Source: Bryobacteraceae bacterium
GTDB lineage: Bacteria > Acidobacteriota > Terriglobia > Bryobacterales > Bryobacteraceae
Reading direction: 5' to 3'
DNA: 62,290 nucleotides
Assembly (NCBI GenBank): GCA_025055455.1
Contig: JANWXD010000023.1
Coordinates: 1-62,290 of the forward strand
Shown piece by piece: positions 43,421 through 53,715 of this stretch. The stretch's first letter is position 1. Each line of letters starts with the position of its first letter. The position numbers and the translations under genes were made by a program. The notes below the pieces were generated by a model. It did no database searches and was not told the DNA's origin. It saw only the letters and a program-made list of their open reading frames with translations.

Positions 43421-43993
43421 CTACCCTCCCCGATTCGTCCGCGGCCAGTCGATGCGCCAGCGCCCACCGGGCATAGGCAGCCAGAACAACCGCTTGCGCG
43501 GCGTGCCGCGGGCGTGATGGTACAGAGCCGCCGCCCGCTCGTAGAAACCCCGCGTGTGGGGCGTGTCGCGAAACCCAAGCAGCACGCAGTCCAGATGGTG
43601 GCAGAACTCGTGGCAGAGCGTGCTCAGGAACGTGCCGTAGGAGGTCACTTGCTGCCGGATGGCGGTCCGCATCCACACTCGCATCGTTGCCGTGCGAGGG
43701 TCGTAATCGCCGAACAGCTCCGTGGCCCAGCCGCCTTCTCGCACACGGAGGGGCCGGGCCGCCAGCACACGCACGCGGGGCGCCGGGACTCGGTAGAACG
43801 CTGCCGCCTGATTCAGAAAACGTTCGCAAGCCGCGCGCACCGAGGCCACCAAGCCAGTCTGCATTGCCACTTCAATGGCGCGCGCAGCCTCCCGCAGCCG
43901 GTCATCCTCCGGCAGGACCAGCGTGTCCATGGCGTCGCTGCGAAAATACTGCTCCCGCAAGGCGCGGGATCCTGGCACGGGATCCGTGACCAC
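43421..43993 (-). CDS. SprT-like HExxH putative zinc protease
   Basis: A 190-residue protein with a zinc-peptidase motif in [17 protein letters not shown] (HEFCH, about residues 129-133) and the strand [19 protein letters not shown] before it, similar to SprT/wss1-like or plain HExxH families. No signal peptide is seen. The C-terminus is basic. A perfect TATAAT (44009-44004) lies 10 nt before GTG 43993; ATG 43930 would be an alternative start. Its target is unknown. Divergent from hutU. Confidence 0.65.
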   Translation of the reverse strand: MVTDPVPGSRALREQYFRSDAMDTLVLPEDDRLREAARAIEVAMQTGLVASVRAACERFLNQAAAFYRVPAPRVRVLAARPLRVREGGWATELFGDYDPRTATMRVWMRTAIRQQVTSYGTFLSTLCHEFCHHLDCVLLGFRDTPHTRGFYERAAALYHHARGTPRKRLFWLPMPGGRWRIDWPRTNRGG

Positions 43994-44003
43994 TCCGGAT
44001 CCG

Positions 44004-44009
44004 ATTATA
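44004..44009 (-). promoter_or_regulatory. TATAAT -10 box of the HExxH gene
   Basis: Consensus -10 on the minus strand, 10 nt before GTG 43993. Confidence 0.45.
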
Positions 44010-44051
44010 GGAGGATCGGCCGCCGCCGGTTCCGACTTTGCCAGGCGGCGC

Positions 44052-44057
44052 TACAGT
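44052..44057 (+). promoter_or_regulatory. -10 box (TACAGT) 6 nt before hutU
   Basis: GCTACAGT ends 6 nt before ATG 44064. It would drive the whole hutU-hutI-ftcD-lipA chain as a leaderless transcript. Confidence 0.4.
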
Positions 44058-44063
44058 GAAGGT

Positions 44064-45734
44064 ATGGAGACACTCGAGACCGTCGTGCGCGCCCCTCGGG
44101 GCGGGGCTTTGCGCTGCAAGGGCTGGAAGCAGGAAGCGGCCCTCCGCATGCTGATGAATAACCTCGACCCGGAAGTGGCCGAGCGCCCTCAGGAGCTCAT
44201 CGTCTACGGCGGAACCGGCAAGGCCGCCCGCAACTGGGAATGTTTCCACGCCCTCGTGCGTGAGCTGGAGGCGCTCGAAAACGACGAGACCCTCCTCGTG
44301 CAGTCCGGCAAGCCCGTCGGGGTGTTCCGAACCCATGAGGAGGCCCCCCGCGTCCTCATCGCCAACGCCAATCTCGTCGGGCACTGGTCCAACTGGCAGC
44401 ACTTCCGCGCCTTGGAGCGGCTCGGCCTCATCATGTATGGCCAGATGACCGCCGGAAGTTGGATCTACATCGGCTCCCAAGGCATCGTGCAGGGAACCTA
44501 CGAAACCTTCGCCGCCGCCGCCCGCAAGCACTTCGGCGGCTCGCTCGCCGGCAAGTTCGTGGTCTCCGGCGGCATGGGCGGCATGGGCGGCGCCCAGCCT
44601 CTGGCCGCCGTGATGAACGGAGGCGCCTTTCTCGGCATCGAGGTGGATCCGGAGCGCATCAAGCGCCGTCTCAAATCCGGCTATTGCGACATCATGGTCA
44701 ACTCGCTGGACGAGGCGATTCGGATCCTCCGCCACGCCGTCCACGACAAACAAGCGCTTTCCGTCGGCCTGGTCGGCAACTGCGCCGAAGTGCTTCCCGA
44801 GATGGTTCGGCGGGGAATTGTCCCGGATCTGCTCACCGATCAAACCAGCGCCCACGATCCCCTCCACGGCTACATTCCCGCGGGCTTCACGGTGGAACAG
44901 GCCGCCCAGCTCCGCAGCCGCGATCCGGAAGAATACCTTCGCCGTTCCATGGATTCCATCGCCATCCACGTCCGCGCGATGCTCGACCTGAAGCGGATGG
45001 GATCCGTCGTTTTCGACTACGGCAACAACATCCGCCGCATGGCGGCCGATCGCGGGGTCGAAGAGGCCTTCACCATCCCGGGTTTCGTGCAGGAATACAT
45101 CCGGCCGATGTTCCTGGAGGGCCGGGGCCCCTTCCGCTGGGTTGCACTGTCCGGGGAACCTTCCGACATTGCGGCCACCGACGAGCTGGTCTGCCGGTTG
45201 TTTCCCGCCAACGAGACGCTGACCCGCTGGATCCGCCTGGCGCGCTCCCGGATCCGCTTCCAAGGTCTGCCGGCGCGGATCTGCTGGCTCGGTTACGGCG
45301 AACGGGCCCGTTTCGCGGTCGAGATCAACCGCATGGTCGCGCGAGGCGATCTGCAAGCGCCGGTCGTCATCGGCCGCGACCATCTGGACTGCGGCTCCGT
45401 CGCCTCGCCCTATCGCGAAACCGAAGGCATGCGGGACGGCAGCGACGCCGTGGCCGACTGGCCGCTGCTCAACGCCTTGCTCAACACCGCCGCGGGCGCC
45501 AGCTGGGTGGCGATCCACAACGGCGGCGGCGTGGGCGTCGGCTATTCGCTCCACGCGGGCCATGTCACCGTGGCCGACGGCACACCCTCCTCGGCGCGGT
45601 GCCTGGAACGCGTCATGACGTGCGACCCTGGCCTCGGTGTCCTGCGCCATGCCGACGCGGGCTACGACGATGCGATCCGTTTCGCCGAACGCGTCGGGCT
45701 CCGGATCCCCATGCGTCGGCCTCCGCAGGGCTAA
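44064..45734 (+). CDS. hutU: Urocanate hydratase
   Basis: A 556-residue NAD+-dependent enzyme turning urocanate into imidazolonepropionate, the second step of histidine breakdown. Conserved stretches: [44 protein letters not shown] (about residues 172-186), [16 protein letters not shown], and [17 protein letters not shown], with the catalytic Cys region ITCDPGLG-like ([18 protein letters not shown]). It overlaps hutI by 1 base (TAATG). No hutH (histidine ammonia-lyase) is in the window. Confidence 0.97.
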   Translation: METLETVVRAPRGGALRCKGWKQEAALRMLMNNLDPEVAERPQELIVYGGTGKAARNWECFHALVRELEALENDETLLVQSGKPVGVFRTHEEAPRVLIANANLVGHWSNWQHFRALERLGLIMYGQMTAGSWIYIGSQGIVQGTYETFAAAARKHFGGSLAGKFVVSGGMGGMGGAQPLAAVMNGGAFLGIEVDPERIKRRLKSGYCDIMVNSLDEAIRILRHAVHDKQALSVGLVGNCAEVLPEMVRRGIVPDLLTDQTSAHDPLHGYIPAGFTVEQAAQLRSRDPEEYLRRSMDSIAIHVRAMLDLKRMGSVVFDYGNNIRRMAADRGVEEAFTIPGFVQEYIRPMFLEGRGPFRWVALSGEPSDIAATDELVCRLFPANETLTRWIRLARSRIRFQGLPARICWLGYGERARFAVEINRMVARGDLQAPVVIGRDHLDCGSVASPYRETEGMRDGSDAVADWPLLNALLNTAAGASWVAIHNGGGVGVGYSLHAGHVTVADGTPSSARCLERVMTCDPGLGVLRHADAGYDDAIRFAERVGLRIPMRRPPQG

Positions 45735-47056
45735 TGCCCCGTTTCAGTTCCCGCGAACAGCAGGAGGCTCCAAGCCGCGGTGACGCGCTGCTCGTCCGGG
45801 GTGCCCGGCAGCTACTCACCCTGCGCGGCCCGTCGGCTCCCCGGCGTGGCGTGGCGCTCCAAGATGTCGGACTCGTCGCCGACGGAGCCCTCTTGATTCG
45901 CGACGGCCGGATTGTCGACGCCGGGCCAGCCCGACGGGTGGAAAACCTCGCCGCGGCGCGGCAGGCCGAAGAACTGGATGCCTCCGGCCGCGTGGTGATG
46001 CCGGGTTTCGTGGATTGCCACACGCACCTGGTCTGCGGACCGCCCCGTCTGGCCGATTACGAAATGCGGCTGGCCGGCGCTTCCTACCATGACATTGCGG
46101 CGGCCGGGGGAGGGATTCTCTGGAGCGTCAAGGCCGTGCGCGCCACCTCCTCCCGGCGTCTCCTTCACCAGGCGCGCCAGAGCGTGGCGTGGTTCGTCCG
46201 CCACGGCACCACGACCATCGAAGCCAAAACCGGTTACGGCCTGGATCGCACCGGCGAAATGAAAACCTTGCGCGTGCTGGCGGCGTTGCAGGGACAGCCT
46301 CTCGATATCGTGCCGACCTACCTCGGGGCTCACGCCGTGCCGCCGGAATTCGAAGGCCGGGCCGAGGACTACATCGACTGGATGTGCGCCGAGATGCTGC
46401 CGAGGATCCGCCGCCGGCGACTGGCGCGCTTCGTGGATGTGTACTGCGACCGCGGAGCCTTCAGTCTGGATGAGGCGCGCCGCTACCTGGAGGCCGCCCG
46501 GCGGATGGGCTTCGCGCTGAAAGTCCACGCCGAGCAGTTCTCCCGGACGGGCGCCGCCCGCCTGGCCGTGGAGCTCGGCGCGATGAGCGCAGACCATTTA
46601 GAACAGGTGGACGCCTCGGACATCGCCGCGCTCGCCCAGTCGCGAACCGTCGCTGTCCTGCTGCCCGGCTCGGTGTTCCACCTCGGGCTCGACCGGTACG
46701 CTCCGGCTCGCGCCCTGATCGATCAAGGCGCGGCGGTGGCTCTGGCGACGGATTTCAACCCCGGCACCAGCCCTACCTGCAGCATGCCGATGGTGATCGC
46801 CCTGGCGTGCGCGCACATGCGCATGAGCCCGGCCGAGGCCATCGCCGCTGCCACCATCAACGCCGCCTGCGCTATCGGCAGCGCCGACCAGGTCGGATCC
46901 CTGGAGCCGGGCAAGGCCGCCGACTTGATCATCCTGGACGTGCCGGATTACCGCGAAATCCCGTATCATTTTGGCGTCAACCTCGTAGCGCTCACCATGA
47001 AACGCGGCCAGATCTTGTACCGGCAGGGGGAAATCCATTGGCCCGAAAACTCGTAG
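45734..47056 (+). CDS. hutI: Imidazolonepropionase
   Basis: A 440-residue metal-dependent amidohydrolase that opens imidazolonepropionate to formiminoglutamate. Motifs: GFVDCHTHLVCG (metal HxH, about residues 93-104), TTIEAKTGYGLD, KVHAEQFSRTGAA (about 263-275), SADHLEQ, and ATDFNPGTSPTCSMP with the metal Asp. The N-terminus carries an unusual ~15-residue stretch ([16 protein letters not shown]). Starts at the base after the hutU stop overlap; overlaps ftcD by 19 nt. Confidence 0.96.
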   Translation: MPRFSSREQQEAPSRGDALLVRGARQLLTLRGPSAPRRGVALQDVGLVADGALLIRDGRIVDAGPARRVENLAAARQAEELDASGRVVMPGFVDCHTHLVCGPPRLADYEMRLAGASYHDIAAAGGGILWSVKAVRATSSRRLLHQARQSVAWFVRHGTTTIEAKTGYGLDRTGEMKTLRVLAALQGQPLDIVPTYLGAHAVPPEFEGRAEDYIDWMCAEMLPRIRRRRLARFVDVYCDRGAFSLDEARRYLEAARRMGFALKVHAEQFSRTGAARLAVELGAMSADHLEQVDASDIAALAQSRTVAVLLPGSVFHLGLDRYAPARALIDQGAAVALATDFNPGTSPTCSMPMVIALACAHMRMSPAEAIAAATINAACAIGSADQVGSLEPGKAADLIILDVPDYREIPYHFGVNLVALTMKRGQILYRQGEIHWPENS

Positions 47057-48462
47057 AATGTGTCCCGAATTTTTCGGAAGGCCGCGATGCGTCCCGTGTG
47101 GAGGAAATCGCGGCCGCCATCGCTTCCGTCCCCGGAGTGGTGCTGCTCGACCGGGAGATGGACGCCGACCACAATCGTTCCGTGCTCACCTTTGCCGGGC
47201 CGCCCGAAGCCGTCCTCGAAGCCGCCTTCCGCAGCGTCGAACGCGCCGTCGCGCTCATCGATCTGAATCGCCACCAAGGGGTCCATCCGCGCATCGGCGC
47301 CGCCGACGTGGTGCCGTTCGTGCCGATCGAAGGCATCACTATGGAGGATTGCGTGCGCTTGGCCGAGCGGCTGGCGGAGGCCGTCTGGCAGCGGCTCGGC
47401 GTGCCCGTGTACTTCTACGAAGCCGCCGCACGCCGGCCCGACCGCGTCCACCTCGAAAACATCCGCCGGGGACAGTTCGAAGGGCTGCGCGAGGAAGTGT
47501 TGACGAATCCAGATCGTGCGCCCGACGTGGGCGAGCCCCGGCTGCACCCGACCGCGGGCGCGGTCGTCATTGGCGCGCGCAAGTTTCTGGTCGCTTACAA
47601 CATCAACCTGGGCACGGCCGACGTGGAAGTCGCCAAGAAGATCGCCCGCGCCATCCGTTTCTCTTCGGGAGGCTTCCGCTACGTCAAAGCCATGGGCGTC
47701 TTGCTGCCCTCCCGCAATCTGGCCCAGGTTTCCATGAATCTGACGGACTTCGAGCAGACGCCGGTGCACCGCGTCTTCGAGGCGGTGCGCACAGAGGCCG
47801 CACGCTACGGGGTGGACATCGTGGGCAGCGAAATCGTAGGCCTCATCCCGCGCCGGGCCCTGGAAATGGCGGCGGACTTCTACCTGCGCTGCGAGAATTT
47901 CTCCTCGGACCTCGTGCTCGAAAACCGCCTCGCCGCCGCCATGGAATCGGCCGGGCTCGAGGAATTCCTGGAAGCGCTCGCGGCGCCGACAGCCACGCCG
48001 GGTGGTGGCAGCGCCGCAGCCGCTGCCGGGGCCATGGCCGCCGCCCTCGGCGCCATGGTGGCGGGCTTGGCGAAATTGCCCAGCGACGAATTTGCCCGCG
48101 AGCGGCTGTTCTTCAGCGCGGCCGTGCGCCGTGACGCCCAGGCCTATGACGCCGTCGTGGCGGCCTACCAGAAGCCCAAGGGGGAACGCGGACCGTTTGT
48201 CGAACGGGCGCTCCAGCAGGCCGCGGCGGTGCCCTTGGAAGTCGCCGAGCGCGCAGCCGCCTTGGACAAGCGCCTGGAGGAGTTGAGCCGACAGGCGCCC
48301 GCCAAGTTGTCCTCGGACATCGAGACGGCCCGCGCTCTGGCCCGCGCCGCCTTCACCGGCGCCGAGGCCAATGTCCGGATCAATCTCGCCTCCCTTCAAG
48401 ACGAAAACTTTCGCCGCTCCGTGGAGGCCCGCCTCGCCACGCTACAATCACAATTTCGGTGA
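47038..48462 (+). CDS. ftcD: Bifunctional glutamate formimidoyltransferase / formimidoyl-THF cyclodeaminase
   Basis: A 474-residue fused enzyme. Residues 1-295 are the formimidoyltransferase ([14 protein letters not shown] at the start; [35 protein letters not shown]), and about 305-474 are the cyclodeaminase ([28 protein letters not shown] and the helix-rich end). It passes the formimino group of formiminoglutamate to THF and then yields methenyl-THF and ammonia. The start is TTG 47038 within the end of hutI, with GGGGGAAA upstream; its stop overlaps lipA by 4 nt. Confidence 0.95.
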   Translation: MARKLVECVPNFSEGRDASRVEEIAAAIASVPGVVLLDREMDADHNRSVLTFAGPPEAVLEAAFRSVERAVALIDLNRHQGVHPRIGAADVVPFVPIEGITMEDCVRLAERLAEAVWQRLGVPVYFYEAAARRPDRVHLENIRRGQFEGLREEVLTNPDRAPDVGEPRLHPTAGAVVIGARKFLVAYNINLGTADVEVAKKIARAIRFSSGGFRYVKAMGVLLPSRNLAQVSMNLTDFEQTPVHRVFEAVRTEAARYGVDIVGSEIVGLIPRRALEMAADFYLRCENFSSDLVLENRLAAAMESAGLEEFLEALAAPTATPGGGSAAAAAGAMAAALGAMVAGLAKLPSDEFARERLFFSAAVRRDAQAYDAVVAAYQKPKGERGPFVERALQQAAAVPLEVAERAAALDKRLEELSRQAPAKLSSDIETARALARAAFTGAEANVRINLASLQDENFRRSVEARLATLQSQFR

Positions 48463-49391
48463 CAGGCTACGCCATTCCCAATTTCGAGACCCCCGCTCCC
48501 GGAAAAACTGGGGTGGCGTTACCCGCAACTGAACTTGTGGTGCGTCCAGCCTGGCTGCGGGCGCCGGCCCCGGCCGGGGAAAACTATCGCGAGCTCAAGG
48601 ATCTCGTCCGGCGCTTGCGCCTCCACACCGTTTGCGAGAGCGCCGCCTGCCCCAATGTGGGGGAGTGCTGGAACCAGCGCACCGCCACGTTCATGATCCT
48701 CGGCAACGTCTGTACGCGCCGTTGCGGATTCTGCGCGGTACAAAAAGGTGCGCCCTTGCCGGTGGATTACGACGAACCCCTGCGCGTCGCGGAGGCCGTG
48801 GCCGCCCTGGGCTTGCGCTACGCGGTAATTACGAGTGTCAACCGCGACGACCGAAAGGACGGCGGCGCGGAGTTGTTCGCCCTGACGATCCAAGCCATCC
48901 GCCGGCGCGTCCCCGGCTGCCAGGTCGAAGTCCTGATCCCGGACTTCCAGGGCTCGCACAACGCGATGGACATGGTCCTCGACGCCGCACCGGACGTCTT
49001 GAACCACAACATCGAGACCGTGCCGCGCCTCTATCGTCAGGTCCGCTTGGGCGCCCGTTACGAGCGGTCGCTCGACATCCTGGCTTACTCGAAGCACCGG
49101 CGCCCGGACATCCCCACCAAGTCCGGCTTAATGGTCGGACTTGGTGAGACTATGGAGGAAGTCCTGGCCGTGATGCGCGACCTCCGCGCCGCCGGCGTGG
49201 ACATCCTCACGATCGGGCAGTACCTCCGCCCCTCGCCTCGCCACCTGCCCGTGATGCGGTTCGTGCCCCCGGAAGAATTTGCGGAGCTGGGGCGCGCGGG
49301 CCGAAGCATGGGGTTCCGGCATGTGGAATCCGGCCCGCTGGTCCGCAGCTCCTACCATGCCCGCGCCGCGGCAGACTCGGTTTCCGACTAG
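48459..49391 (+). CDS. lipA: Lipoyl synthase
   Basis: A 310-residue radical SAM enzyme inserting two sulfurs into octanoyl-protein. Both iron-sulfur sites are clear: the auxiliary cluster [13 protein letters not shown] (about residues 60-72) and the radical [11 protein letters not shown] (about 86-93), with the C-terminal RSSYHA serine ligand. The [14 protein letters not shown]-like and LMVGLGET motifs are normal. GTG 48459 overlaps the ftcD stop (GTGA), an unusual place for a cofactor gene. No lipB nearby. Confidence 0.96.
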   Translation: MTGYAIPNFETPAPGKTGVALPATELVVRPAWLRAPAPAGENYRELKDLVRRLRLHTVCESAACPNVGECWNQRTATFMILGNVCTRRCGFCAVQKGAPLPVDYDEPLRVAEAVAALGLRYAVITSVNRDDRKDGGAELFALTIQAIRRRVPGCQVEVLIPDFQGSHNAMDMVLDAAPDVLNHNIETVPRLYRQVRLGARYERSLDILAYSKHRRPDIPTKSGLMVGLGETMEEVLAVMRDLRAAGVDILTIGQYLRPSPRHLPVMRFVPPEEFAELGRAGRSMGFRHVESGPLVRSSYHARAAADSVSD

Positions 49392-49490
49392 CGCAGCGAT
49401 CGAGCAGAGAGGAATGCGTCGGATTTGCGTGGGGCCGATTCGCGCATCGCTAGTGTTCCGGAGTCCCTCTTCGGGCCGGGAGCAGCTCCA

Positions 49491-49496
49491 TACACT
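49491..49496 (+). promoter_or_regulatory. -10 box (TACACT) 9 nt before the isomerase-like gene
   Basis: TACACT ends 9 nt before ATG 49506; a second TACACT (49500-49505) touches the ATG. Neither has a nearby Shine-Dalgarno. Confidence 0.3.
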
Positions 49497-49505
49497 TGGT
49501 ACACT

Positions 49506-50348
49506 ATGACGGCAATGGCGTTCGTGTTCCGTCATTCGATCTGCAACGAAGTCTTCGACAAGTGGCCCTTCACGGACGCGTGCCGGGCTATCCGCAGAAC
49601 CGGCTATACGGGCATCGAAATCGCCCCCTTCACCCTGGCCGAGGATCCCAACAGCCTCACTTCCGACCAGCGCCGCGAATTCCGTAGCGCCATGGAAGGC
49701 GAAGGTCTCACCTTCGTCGGTCTCCACTGGATCCTGATGGCGCCGAAGGGATTGCACGTCACCACGCCGGACAAAGCCGTACGCCAGCGCAGCTGGGAGC
49801 ACGTGCGCCGCCTCGTAGATCTGTGCGCGGATCTGGGTGACCATGCGGTGATGGTGTTCGGCTCGCCCAAACAGCGCTCGACCACCGGTGGTTCGAGCGT
49901 CGCCGACGCCACGCAGCGTTTCATCGAAGGCCTTGCGGGCGTGGCGCCCCACGCCGCCCAACGCGGCGTCACCATCCTGGTCGAAGCCTTGCCCAAGCGA
50001 GATTGCGACGTGGTGACCTCCCTCGACGAAGCCGTACGCATCGTGCGGCAGATCGATAGCCCGGCGGTGCGCACCATGTTCGACACCCACAACGCCATAG
50101 AGGAGGTCGAGCGCCACGACGTGCTCGTGGACCGCTATTTCGACCTCATCCGCCACGTCCACGTCAACGAAATGGACGGACGCCATCCGGGCACTGGGGA
50201 CTACGATTTCAAGCCGCTGCTGCGCGTGCTCAAGCGCCGTGGATACGCCGGCTGGATTTCGCTGGAGTGTTTCGACTTCAGCTTCGGGGCGGAAAAAATC
50301 GCCACTGACTCGCTACGGTATTTGGAAGCGGAGATCGCCCGTCTGTGA
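49506..50348 (+). CDS. Sugar phosphate isomerase/epimerase-like TIM-barrel protein
   Basis: A 280-residue cytosolic barrel of the hydroxypyruvate isomerase/AP endonuclease 2 group. Family motifs are GYTGIEIAPFTLAEDP (about residues 36-51), TILVEALPKRDCD (the metal Glu), MFDTHNAIEEVE, HVHVNEMDG and WISLECFDF (terminal metal Glu). Unlike the exported one at 30074 it has no signal. Substrate unknown. Its stop overlaps the epimerase start (GTGA). Confidence 0.85.
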   Translation: MTAMAFVFRHSICNEVFDKWPFTDACRAIRRTGYTGIEIAPFTLAEDPNSLTSDQRREFRSAMEGEGLTFVGLHWILMAPKGLHVTTPDKAVRQRSWEHVRRLVDLCADLGDHAVMVFGSPKQRSTTGGSSVADATQRFIEGLAGVAPHAAQRGVTILVEALPKRDCDVVTSLDEAVRIVRQIDSPAVRTMFDTHNAIEEVERHDVLVDRYFDLIRHVHVNEMDGRHPGTGDYDFKPLLRVLKRRGYAGWISLECFDFSFGAEKIATDSLRYLEAEIARL

Positions 50349-51292
50349 GCCGCTACGTCGTCACCGGGGGAGCCGGCTTCATCGGTTCGGCTCTGGTCCG
50401 CGCTCTCCTCGCCGAAGGCTCGGGCGAAGTCGTCGTCGTGGACAATTTCGCCACCGGCCGCCCGGAGAATTTGCACGGCCTGAACGGCCGCATCGAAATC
50501 CATCGGGCCGACGTCCGGTGTTACCAGGAAATCGAGCCGCTGCTGCGCCGTGCCGACGTGGTCTTTCACCTGGCCGCCATTCCCTCGGTCCCGCGCTCGA
50601 TCGAGGATCCCGTGCCCTCCCATGAAACCAACATCGACGGCACCTTCCACGTGCTGCGCGCGGCGGCCGCGGGAGGCGTGCGCCGCGTGGTCTACGCGGC
50701 CTCGTCGTCAGCTTATGGCGGCAGCGAAGCGCTGCCGAAGCGGGAAACGATGCCGCCCGAGCCCAAGTCGCCCTACGCCGTGCAGAAGCTCACCGGTGAA
50801 TACTACGCCGCAGTTTTCGCCTCCTGCTTCGGCCTGGAAACGGTCTCGCTGCGGTACTTCAACGTCTACGGGCCGCGGCAGGACCCATCCAGTCCGTACT
50901 CGGGCGTGATCTCGATTTTCATGCGTTGCCTCCTCGAACGCCGTCCGCCCACCATCTTTGGCGACGGCGAGCAGTCCCGCGACTTCACCTTCGTCGAGGA
51001 CGTCGTGGACATCACGCTGCGCGCGGCGCGCGCCCCGGGGGTTTCCGGACGGATGTACAACGCCGGCGCCGGAGGCCGGCACACCCTCAACGCCGTCTGG
51101 CGCACGCTCCAGCAAATCGAAGGCATCGCCCTGCCGGCAGTGTATGGGCCGCCGCGCCCCGGCGACGTGCGCCATTCGCAAGCCGACATTACGGCGGCAG
51201 CTCGCGATCTGGGCTACTCGCCACGCTTCAGTCTGGAAGAAGGACTTCGGCGAACGCTTGAATGGTACCGCTCCAACCGGAGGCCGTCATGA
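50345..51292 (+). CDS. NAD-dependent sugar epimerase/dehydratase (UDP-glucose 4-epimerase-like)
   Basis: A 315-residue short-chain dehydrogenase of the extended type. NAD-binding VTGGAGFIGSALVRAL (about residues 5-20), VVDNFATGRPEN, HLAAIPSVPRSIEDP and active-site SPYAVQKLTGEYY (Y-x3-K, about 140-152) are present. Likely acts on a nucleotide sugar for envelope polysaccharide. Start GTG 50345 within the preceding stop. Its stop overlaps the glycosidase start (ATGA), and the product would be cytosolic while the next is exported. Confidence 0.88.
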   Translation: MSRYVVTGGAGFIGSALVRALLAEGSGEVVVVDNFATGRPENLHGLNGRIEIHRADVRCYQEIEPLLRRADVVFHLAAIPSVPRSIEDPVPSHETNIDGTFHVLRAAAAGGVRRVVYAASSSAYGGSEALPKRETMPPEPKSPYAVQKLTGEYYAAVFASCFGLETVSLRYFNVYGPRQDPSSPYSGVISIFMRCLLERRPPTIFGDGEQSRDFTFVEDVVDITLRAARAPGVSGRMYNAGAGGRHTLNAVWRTLQQIEGIALPAVYGPPRPGDVRHSQADITAAARDLGYSPRFSLEEGLRRTLEWYRSNRRPS

Positions 51293-53169
51293 CTCCGCTG
51301 CTGTGCCTATTGGTCGCCTTTCTGACGGGCAATCCCTTGGCCGGCATCCTCAGCCGCGACAACCTCGCCCGGGCGGACATCTCGCGCGTCTTGGTTGAAC
51401 CCGGCCAGCGTCCCGACACCGTCGTGCTGCGCTTCCAGTCCGCCGAGCAACCGGGCAGCCTCGTGCTCCCCGTGCCCGAAGCGGCCCGCGACTGGACTCG
51501 CTGGGGCGGCCTCACCTTCGAATTCCTCTCCGACTCCACCATCCGCTGGCAGCTCGAGATCCGCAACCGTCGCGGGGAGACATTCACCTATCGCATCCAT
51601 CCCTATCAGGGAGTCCGCGTCAAAGCCTCCATCCCGGCTTCGTTTCTGCTGCGCGAGTACATGAACAACCGCCCTTTCAAAGGCTACTGGATCTCGAACT
51701 GGGGCAATCACATTGACCTGAGCGACGTCGTGGCGCTCGCCATCCGCATGCACCCAAACCGCACCGTCACCTTACACCTGGGCCTGTTCGCGCTGACGCG
51801 GGATGTCGAGCCAGACGAAGTCTACCTCGATCGGCCCGTCGTGGACGAGTTCGGCCAGTGGGCACCGCTCGAGTGGCCGGGCAAGGTGCGCTCTGTGGAT
51901 GAACTGCGCGCCGCCTGGAAGCGGGAAGAGCAAGAGCTGGCTCGGACGCCGGACTTCGGCTATTGTGACTACGGCGGCTGGAAGGAGCGCAAACACCGAG
52001 CCACCGGCTTCTTTTACGCGACCGAGATCGCGGGACGCTGGTGGCTGGTGGATCCCGACGGACACCTGTTCTTTTCGACCGGCATGGATTGCGTTCGCTA
52101 TCGTGACCCGAGTCCGCTGCTGTCCGGCCGCGAGAAGCTTTTCTTCCAGCTTCCGCCCGAGTCCGCGGAGACGGTGGACTTTTATCACGCCAATGCGCGC
52201 CTGCGCTATTCGGAGGCGGACTTCGTTGGGCGGTGGAAACAGACCGCGGCCCGCCGGCTTCGCTCGTGGGGCTTCAACACCGTGGGCAATTGGTCGGATC
52301 CTGCCCTGCATCAGGATCCGCCGCTGCCCTTCGTAACGAACGTGCGCATCGGACGGACCAGGAAGTCGTGGCAGGGCTATCCGGACGCCTACTCCGAGGA
52401 GTTCGCGCGCACTTGCGAGGAGGACGCCGTGGCTCAGTGCGGCCGCTTCCGCCAAGAGCCCCGGCTGATCGGCTACTTCATCGGCAACGAGCCCCGCTGG
52501 CCCCAGCGCAACCTCATTGACCTGATTCTGCGGGATCCCGAGCCCACGGCGACCCAGGAGTTCGTCCGGAAGTTTCTGCGGGACCGCGGCGATACGGACG
52601 CCACGCGCGCTGCGCTGCTCGAGGAGCTGAGCCGGAAATATTTCCGGACTGTGACCGCAGCCATTCGCAAGGCCGACCCGAACCATATGGTGCTCGGGAT
52701 CCGGTGGGCCGGCAGCGCCCCGGATCCGGTCCTGCGGGCCAACGACGTTTTCGACGTCTTCAGCATCAACATTTATCGCTTCGAGCCGCCCGCCGACCAG
52801 ATCCGCCACATCTACCGATTGGTGAAACGTCCGGTTCTCATCGGAGAGTTTCACTTCGGCGCTGCGGAACGGGGCCTGGCGCCGTCGCTCGTCATGGTGA
52901 AGGACCAGACCGAACGGGGCGTGGCCTATCAGTATTACGTAGAGCGGGCCGCGGCTCAGGCCGCGATCGTGGGCACGCACTACTTCCAGTTATGTGACCA
53001 GCCGGCTACCGGCCGCTTCGACGGAGAAAACTACAATCTCGGCTTCGTGGACGTGGTGGACCGGCCGTATCCGGAGCTGGTCGAGTTCGCCCGCCGGACC
53101 CACCGCCGCGTGTATCGAGTGCACGCGGGCGAGGTCCCCCCCACCGACCGGCAGGCCCAGGTGCGCTAG
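51289..53169 (+). CDS. Exported GH-A clan glycoside hydrolase (agarase/GH50-like)
   Basis: A 626-residue protein with a signal peptide (MTPLLCLLVAFLTGNPLAG), a ~190-residue beta-sandwich and a TIM barrel from about residue 240. The barrel has the GH-A acid/base Glu in RLIGYFIGNEPRW (about residues 387-399) and the nucleophile Glu in RPVLIGEFHFGA (about 513-524). The WWLVDPDGHLFFSTGMDCVR phrase is shared with agarase and related beta-glycosidases. Substrate is not certain. It closes a chain of overlapping genes from hutU on. Confidence 0.78.
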   Translation: MTPLLCLLVAFLTGNPLAGILSRDNLARADISRVLVEPGQRPDTVVLRFQSAEQPGSLVLPVPEAARDWTRWGGLTFEFLSDSTIRWQLEIRNRRGETFTYRIHPYQGVRVKASIPASFLLREYMNNRPFKGYWISNWGNHIDLSDVVALAIRMHPNRTVTLHLGLFALTRDVEPDEVYLDRPVVDEFGQWAPLEWPGKVRSVDELRAAWKREEQELARTPDFGYCDYGGWKERKHRATGFFYATEIAGRWWLVDPDGHLFFSTGMDCVRYRDPSPLLSGREKLFFQLPPESAETVDFYHANARLRYSEADFVGRWKQTAARRLRSWGFNTVGNWSDPALHQDPPLPFVTNVRIGRTRKSWQGYPDAYSEEFARTCEEDAVAQCGRFRQEPRLIGYFIGNEPRWPQRNLIDLILRDPEPTATQEFVRKFLRDRGDTDATRAALLEELSRKYFRTVTAAIRKADPNHMVLGIRWAGSAPDPVLRANDVFDVFSINIYRFEPPADQIRHIYRLVKRPVLIGEFHFGAAERGLAPSLVMVKDQTERGVAYQYYVERAAAQAAIVGTHYFQLCDQPATGRFDGENYNLGFVDVVDRPYPELVEFARRTHRRVYRVHAGEVPPTDRQAQVR

Positions 53170-53184
53170 CATCGCGGAGCACGC

Positions 53185-53712
53185 ATGCAGGCCCGTGCTC
53201 TCTTGAAAGCGGTCCTCATGGACACCAGCAACTTTCTGGACGAAATCTTCGCGCTCCTCGACTCGAGCGGCATTCGTTACTGCGTCATCGGCGGTCAGGC
53301 GGTAAACGCCTACGTAGAACCGCTGGTGAGCCTGGACCTGGATCTGGCCGTAGCGGCGGAGCAATTGGGTGCTGTCGAGAGCCTGTTGCGCGACCGCTTC
53401 CGCGTGGAGCGCTTCGTCCACAGTCTGAATGTCTCCGCCCCGGGTTCCGGTCTCCGTGTTCAAATCCAAACGGATCCGCGCTATGCGACGTTCGTGGAGC
53501 GAGCCGGCGTCCGGGAGATTCTTGGCATGAAACTTCCGGTCGCACGGCTCGAGGATGTGCTGGAAGGGAAGGTTTGGGCGGCGCTGGATCCGGAAAGGCG
53601 TCCGAGCAAGCGCCGCAAGGATCTGCTGGATATCGAGCGGCTGCTCGAAGCTTACCCCGAGCTCAAGTCCCGCGTCCCGGACGAAATCCTTCGCAGGCTG
53701 TCGGAGACTTAG
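53185..53712 (+). CDS. Nucleotidyltransferase-fold protein
   Basis: A 175-residue protein with the core YCVIGGQAVNAYVEPLVS then LDLDLAV (GG...DxD, about residues 32-56) and the C-terminal KLPVARLEDVLEGKVWAALDPERRPSKRRKDLLDIERLL, matching AbiEii-like or DUF6036-like enzymes. Unlike the pair at 5652-6324 no small partner adjoins it. ATG 53185 is used; ATG 53218 would shorten it by 11. Its stop is 3 nt from the stop of the opposite gene. Confidence 0.75.
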   Translation: MQARALLKAVLMDTSNFLDEIFALLDSSGIRYCVIGGQAVNAYVEPLVSLDLDLAVAAEQLGAVESLLRDRFRVERFVHSLNVSAPGSGLRVQIQTDPRYATFVERAGVREILGMKLPVARLEDVLEGKVWAALDPERRPSKRRKDLLDIERLLEAYPELKSRVPDEILRRLSET

Positions 53713-53715
53713 CCT

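Noticed and set aside
43902-45650. A 582-codon minus-strand frame opposite hutU
   Set aside because: Antisense shadow of a well-identified gene.
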